Shown here: one piece after another, positions 62,181 through 64,000 of the stretch
How positions within the stretch are numbered: position 1 is the stretch's first letter
How the letters are laid out: every line of letters begins with the position of its first letter
Source of the DNA: a virus
Strand: one strand, 5' to 3'
DNA: 64,000 nucleotides
IMG/VR virus record: IMGVR_UViG_3300017957_001843
Span: 1-64,000 of that record
Program-made: the position numbers and the translations under genes
Notes under the pieces: generated by a model
The model's database searches: none
The model's input: the letters and a program-made list of their open reading frames with translations, nothing else
Told to the model about the DNA's origin: nothing

Positions 62181-64000
62181 CTATTCAGCTGACCCCGGAT
62201 CATTGTCATCATCGACTCCATCTGCATTAGGAGTACCATCAGCATTTTGTGGTCCTGGTAAGTTTTGTTGATCTTCTGGCTGTACTACTGGATCCTCTAG
62301 ATCGTTTCCTTGTTCTTCGTCAGGATGAGGATATTCTGTTTCGTCTCCATTCGACGGTCCTGCCGGTATAGTTCCGTTCCTTGGGAATGTAAAGGCTCCT
62401 CCTTCTTGTGTATGGGCACTGAAGTGCATAGCATCGTCTAAGCTAGTCCAGGCTCCGCCCCATCCTAATCCGTGCTTGTTTGCAATCTCAAGTGTGTTAG
62501 CAGGCATATCTGTAATAGGAGCATTTGGCGGACGAGGTCTAAAAAATCCATTTACGCCGCCGTCAACCGGATCTGGCCAGTTGATATCTATAGCGGCGCC
62601 GCTGGCGTGACAACTCCAACTTCTTCCTGCTCTAACAGATCTATATGCATAGCCGCCAAGTTTTTTAATTTCATAACCTGTAGCTTCAAACTCATCAAGA
62701 AAATCTTGAAAATTCTTTTGGAAAACTTCTGCAACTTGACAACTTAGTCCTGCTCTTCTAGCATATACTGTAACAAGTTTACCTTGTCCGTTAGGATCAA
62801 ATTGTGCATCACTAGGTGGTGTCGAATTTGGATCATTGTTTACTTGTCCGTCACCTGTTCCTCCACTAAAATCAGCACTTGATCCTGCTGAACCTGTTAC
62901 AGATCTTGAACTATTACTTCGTGCTGTGTTTTTATTAAATGTATCAGGACTTTCGTATCTTTCTGCAGGCACTAGTGTACCTGGCATTTCTCTATCTGTT
63001 TGTTCTTTTTTGAATGCCTGTGGATTTGTATTCTCGTGGTGCATATAAGGCTCGTGTTGGGGAGACCTTGTAAGAATACTTTCGTAAGGAACAGGTTGTT
63101 GAGCGCCAGGAAACATATAAGGAAGCGTGATTGTAGTTAACGGTTCTATTGATAATGCATCTACAGGATCGCTTGCAAGAGTTGCATTTAATGCTGTTAA
63201 TGCAATTATATGATCGTCACCTTCGGTTGCAGACGAACTATTTCCACTGTTCCAATGTATGTCAGTAGCATCTCCTGTTATTCTTGTAGCACCTTGTATG
63301 TTTACTGTGCCGCCTAATGCATTGTGAAAAGTATCTGTTCCAGCAATTAAGTTGTGTGCAGTTCCTGCTTCTTGGAACATTTCAGCTGCACTTATTAAAG
63401 TCATACGAGCTTCGGTTTCGTTAACAAAATTACCTGTTACTTTTAAACTTAAATCTCCTTCAATAACTTTATGATCCCATCCTGTAATTACACCATCCAT
63501 ATTACCATTAATACGGAATCTACAATCTCCACTATCCACTCCTTCACCAGTAGTTGATAGATTATAACTAGCAGATTTATCATATCTTATACCAACAGTT
63601 AAATCGTGCATATTAACGCCAGCATAACGAAATGTACTTGCGCCACTTTTTTGGTGCATTGTAGCGTCAGCTTTTATTCTAATATTTCTATTACTATGTA
63701 AACCGTAATCACCTTTTACTGTAGTTTTCTTTCCTAATCCTACAGTTGTGTCCGATTCTCCGGTAACTGTAAGTCTATAATCTTTTCCAACGTGAATTTT
63801 TGTGTCAAACATACTTTCAAGATGTATTCTGCCACTTTCTTTAGAATCAAAATATTGCTGCTCATCGCTCCATCTTGCAGTTGCTTTCATATTAATATTT
63901 CTGCCAGCTTCGATATTGAAGTCTCTTTCTGCTGTAAAGTTAATGTCATTATCAGACATTACACTTATACTATCCTGTGCGTGAATATCAATTTTACCAT
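62181..64000 (-). CDS. 5: gp5-like baseplate hub/spike protein, C-terminal part, with M15-type peptidase domain (5' end outside window)
   Basis: The frame stays open to the right edge (GKIDIHAQDSISV continues into an internal ATG at 63959), so the real start lies beyond 64000; the internal ATG is not the start. The first part has repeats with IxxxAxxDINFxAERDFNIEAGRNINMK-type beta-helix steps, as in gp5 and VgrG-like spikes. The C-terminal part (about 62350-62790) has SCHASGAAIDINWP and DDAMHFSAH, the HxxxxxxD and H zinc-ligand sites of M15 peptidases, which cut peptidoglycan peptides; T4 gp5 has a lysozyme domain instead. It ends with an acidic, Pro-rich tail. Peptidoglycan cutting during entry is inferred. 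Confidence 0.8.
   Translation of the reverse strand, partial: GKIDIHAQDSISVMSDNDINFTAERDFNIEAGRNINMKATARWSDEQQYFDSKESGRIHLESMFDTKIHVGKDYRLTVTGESDTTVGLGKKTTVKGDYGLHSNRNIRIKADATMHQKSGASTFRYAGVNMHDLTVGIRYDKSASYNLSTTGEGVDSGDCRFRINGNMDGVITGWDHKVIEGDLSLKVTGNFVNETEARMTLISAAEMFQEAGTAHNLIAGTDTFHNALGGTVNIQGATRITGDATDIHWNSGNSSSATEGDDHIIALTALNATLASDPVDALSIEPLTTITLPYMFPGAQQPVPYESILTRSPQHEPYMHHENTNPQAFKKEQTDREMPGTLVPAERYESPDTFNKNTARSNSSRSVTGSAGSSADFSGGTGDGQVNNDPNSTPPSDAQFDPNGQGKLVTVYARRAGLSCQVAEVFQKNFQDFLDEFEATGYEIKKLGGYAYRSVRAGRSWSCHASGAAIDINWPDPVDGGVNGFFRPRPPNAPITDMPANTLEIANKHGLGWGGAWTSLDDAMHFSAHTQEGGAFTFPRNGTIPAGPSNGDETEYPHPDEEQGNDLEDPVVQPEDQQNLPGPQNADGTPNADGVDDDNDPGSAE

Noticed and set aside
63959-63961. 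ATG at 63959 as start of the gp5-like gene
   Set aside because: The same frame is open upstream to the window edge and reads as further beta-helix repeat, so it is an internal Met.

Overview
The window is part of the genome of a tailed, contractile-tail (T4-like, myovirus-type) bacteriophage with AT-rich DNA. The evidence is a baseplate and tail-fibre block in T4/cyanophage-like order (gp5-type spike, gp25, gp6, a giant baseplate-region protein, tail-collar and fibre proteins). It is joined to a dense accessory block of tightly overlapping small genes. The style (radical SAM twitch proteins, 2OG-Fe(II) oxygenases, GT-A-like proteins, DUF6065) is that of marine myoviruses of cyanobacteria, SAR11 and similar hosts. 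The host cannot be fixed from this window: there is no photosynthesis gene, tRNA, integrase or CRISPR here.

Layout. (1) 1-3198, minus strand: a coupled operon of three cupin/2OG-oxygenase-like proteins, a GNAT-like protein, a small membrane protein and a class IV aminotransferase. (2) 3266-5345, plus strand: two radical SAM genes. (3) 5335-11593, minus: isochorismatase-like protein, UDP-sugar dehydrogenase, a repeat-bearing GT-A protein, a methyltransferase-like protein, an unknown and a class B (BchE-like) radical SAM protein. (4) 11611-12444, plus: one unknown. (5) 12413-24321, minus: a 12-gene operon behind a near-consensus sigma70 promoter, with three GT-A-like proteins, four tandem twitch radical SAM proteins, a SPASM-like radical SAM protein, an SGNH hydrolase-like protein, a second type of glycosyltransferase-like protein and two unknowns. 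(6) 24387-25626, minus: a DUF6065 protein and a prolyl-4-hydroxylase-like oxygenase lying directly behind the tail fibre genes. (7) 25669-42263, minus: five fibre/adhesin proteins and a small structural protein. (8) 42284-64000, minus: a 5270-residue virion protein, gp6, gp25 and the 3' part of the gp5-like spike with an M15-type peptidase.

How it fits together. Four tail transcription starts carry a GAATAAATA/GATAAATA element, read here as a T4-type late promoter; the accessory operon has a sigma70 promoter and so is probably early. The accessory genes together look like a kit for making and attaching a modified sugar or peptide group: nucleotide-sugar oxidation, amino transfer, acyl transfer, methylation, radical chemistry, glycosyl transfer and hydroxylation. 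Whether the target is the host envelope, the phage particle or a small molecule is not shown by the sequence. The most testable idea is that the prolyl hydroxylase acts on the 14-, 17- and 26-residue polyproline tracts of the adjacent 1795-residue fibre protein, possibly followed by glycosylation.

No gene-free stretch exceeds about 70 bases. Many genes overlap by 4 or 8 bases (ATGA or NTGNNTRA-type junctions).
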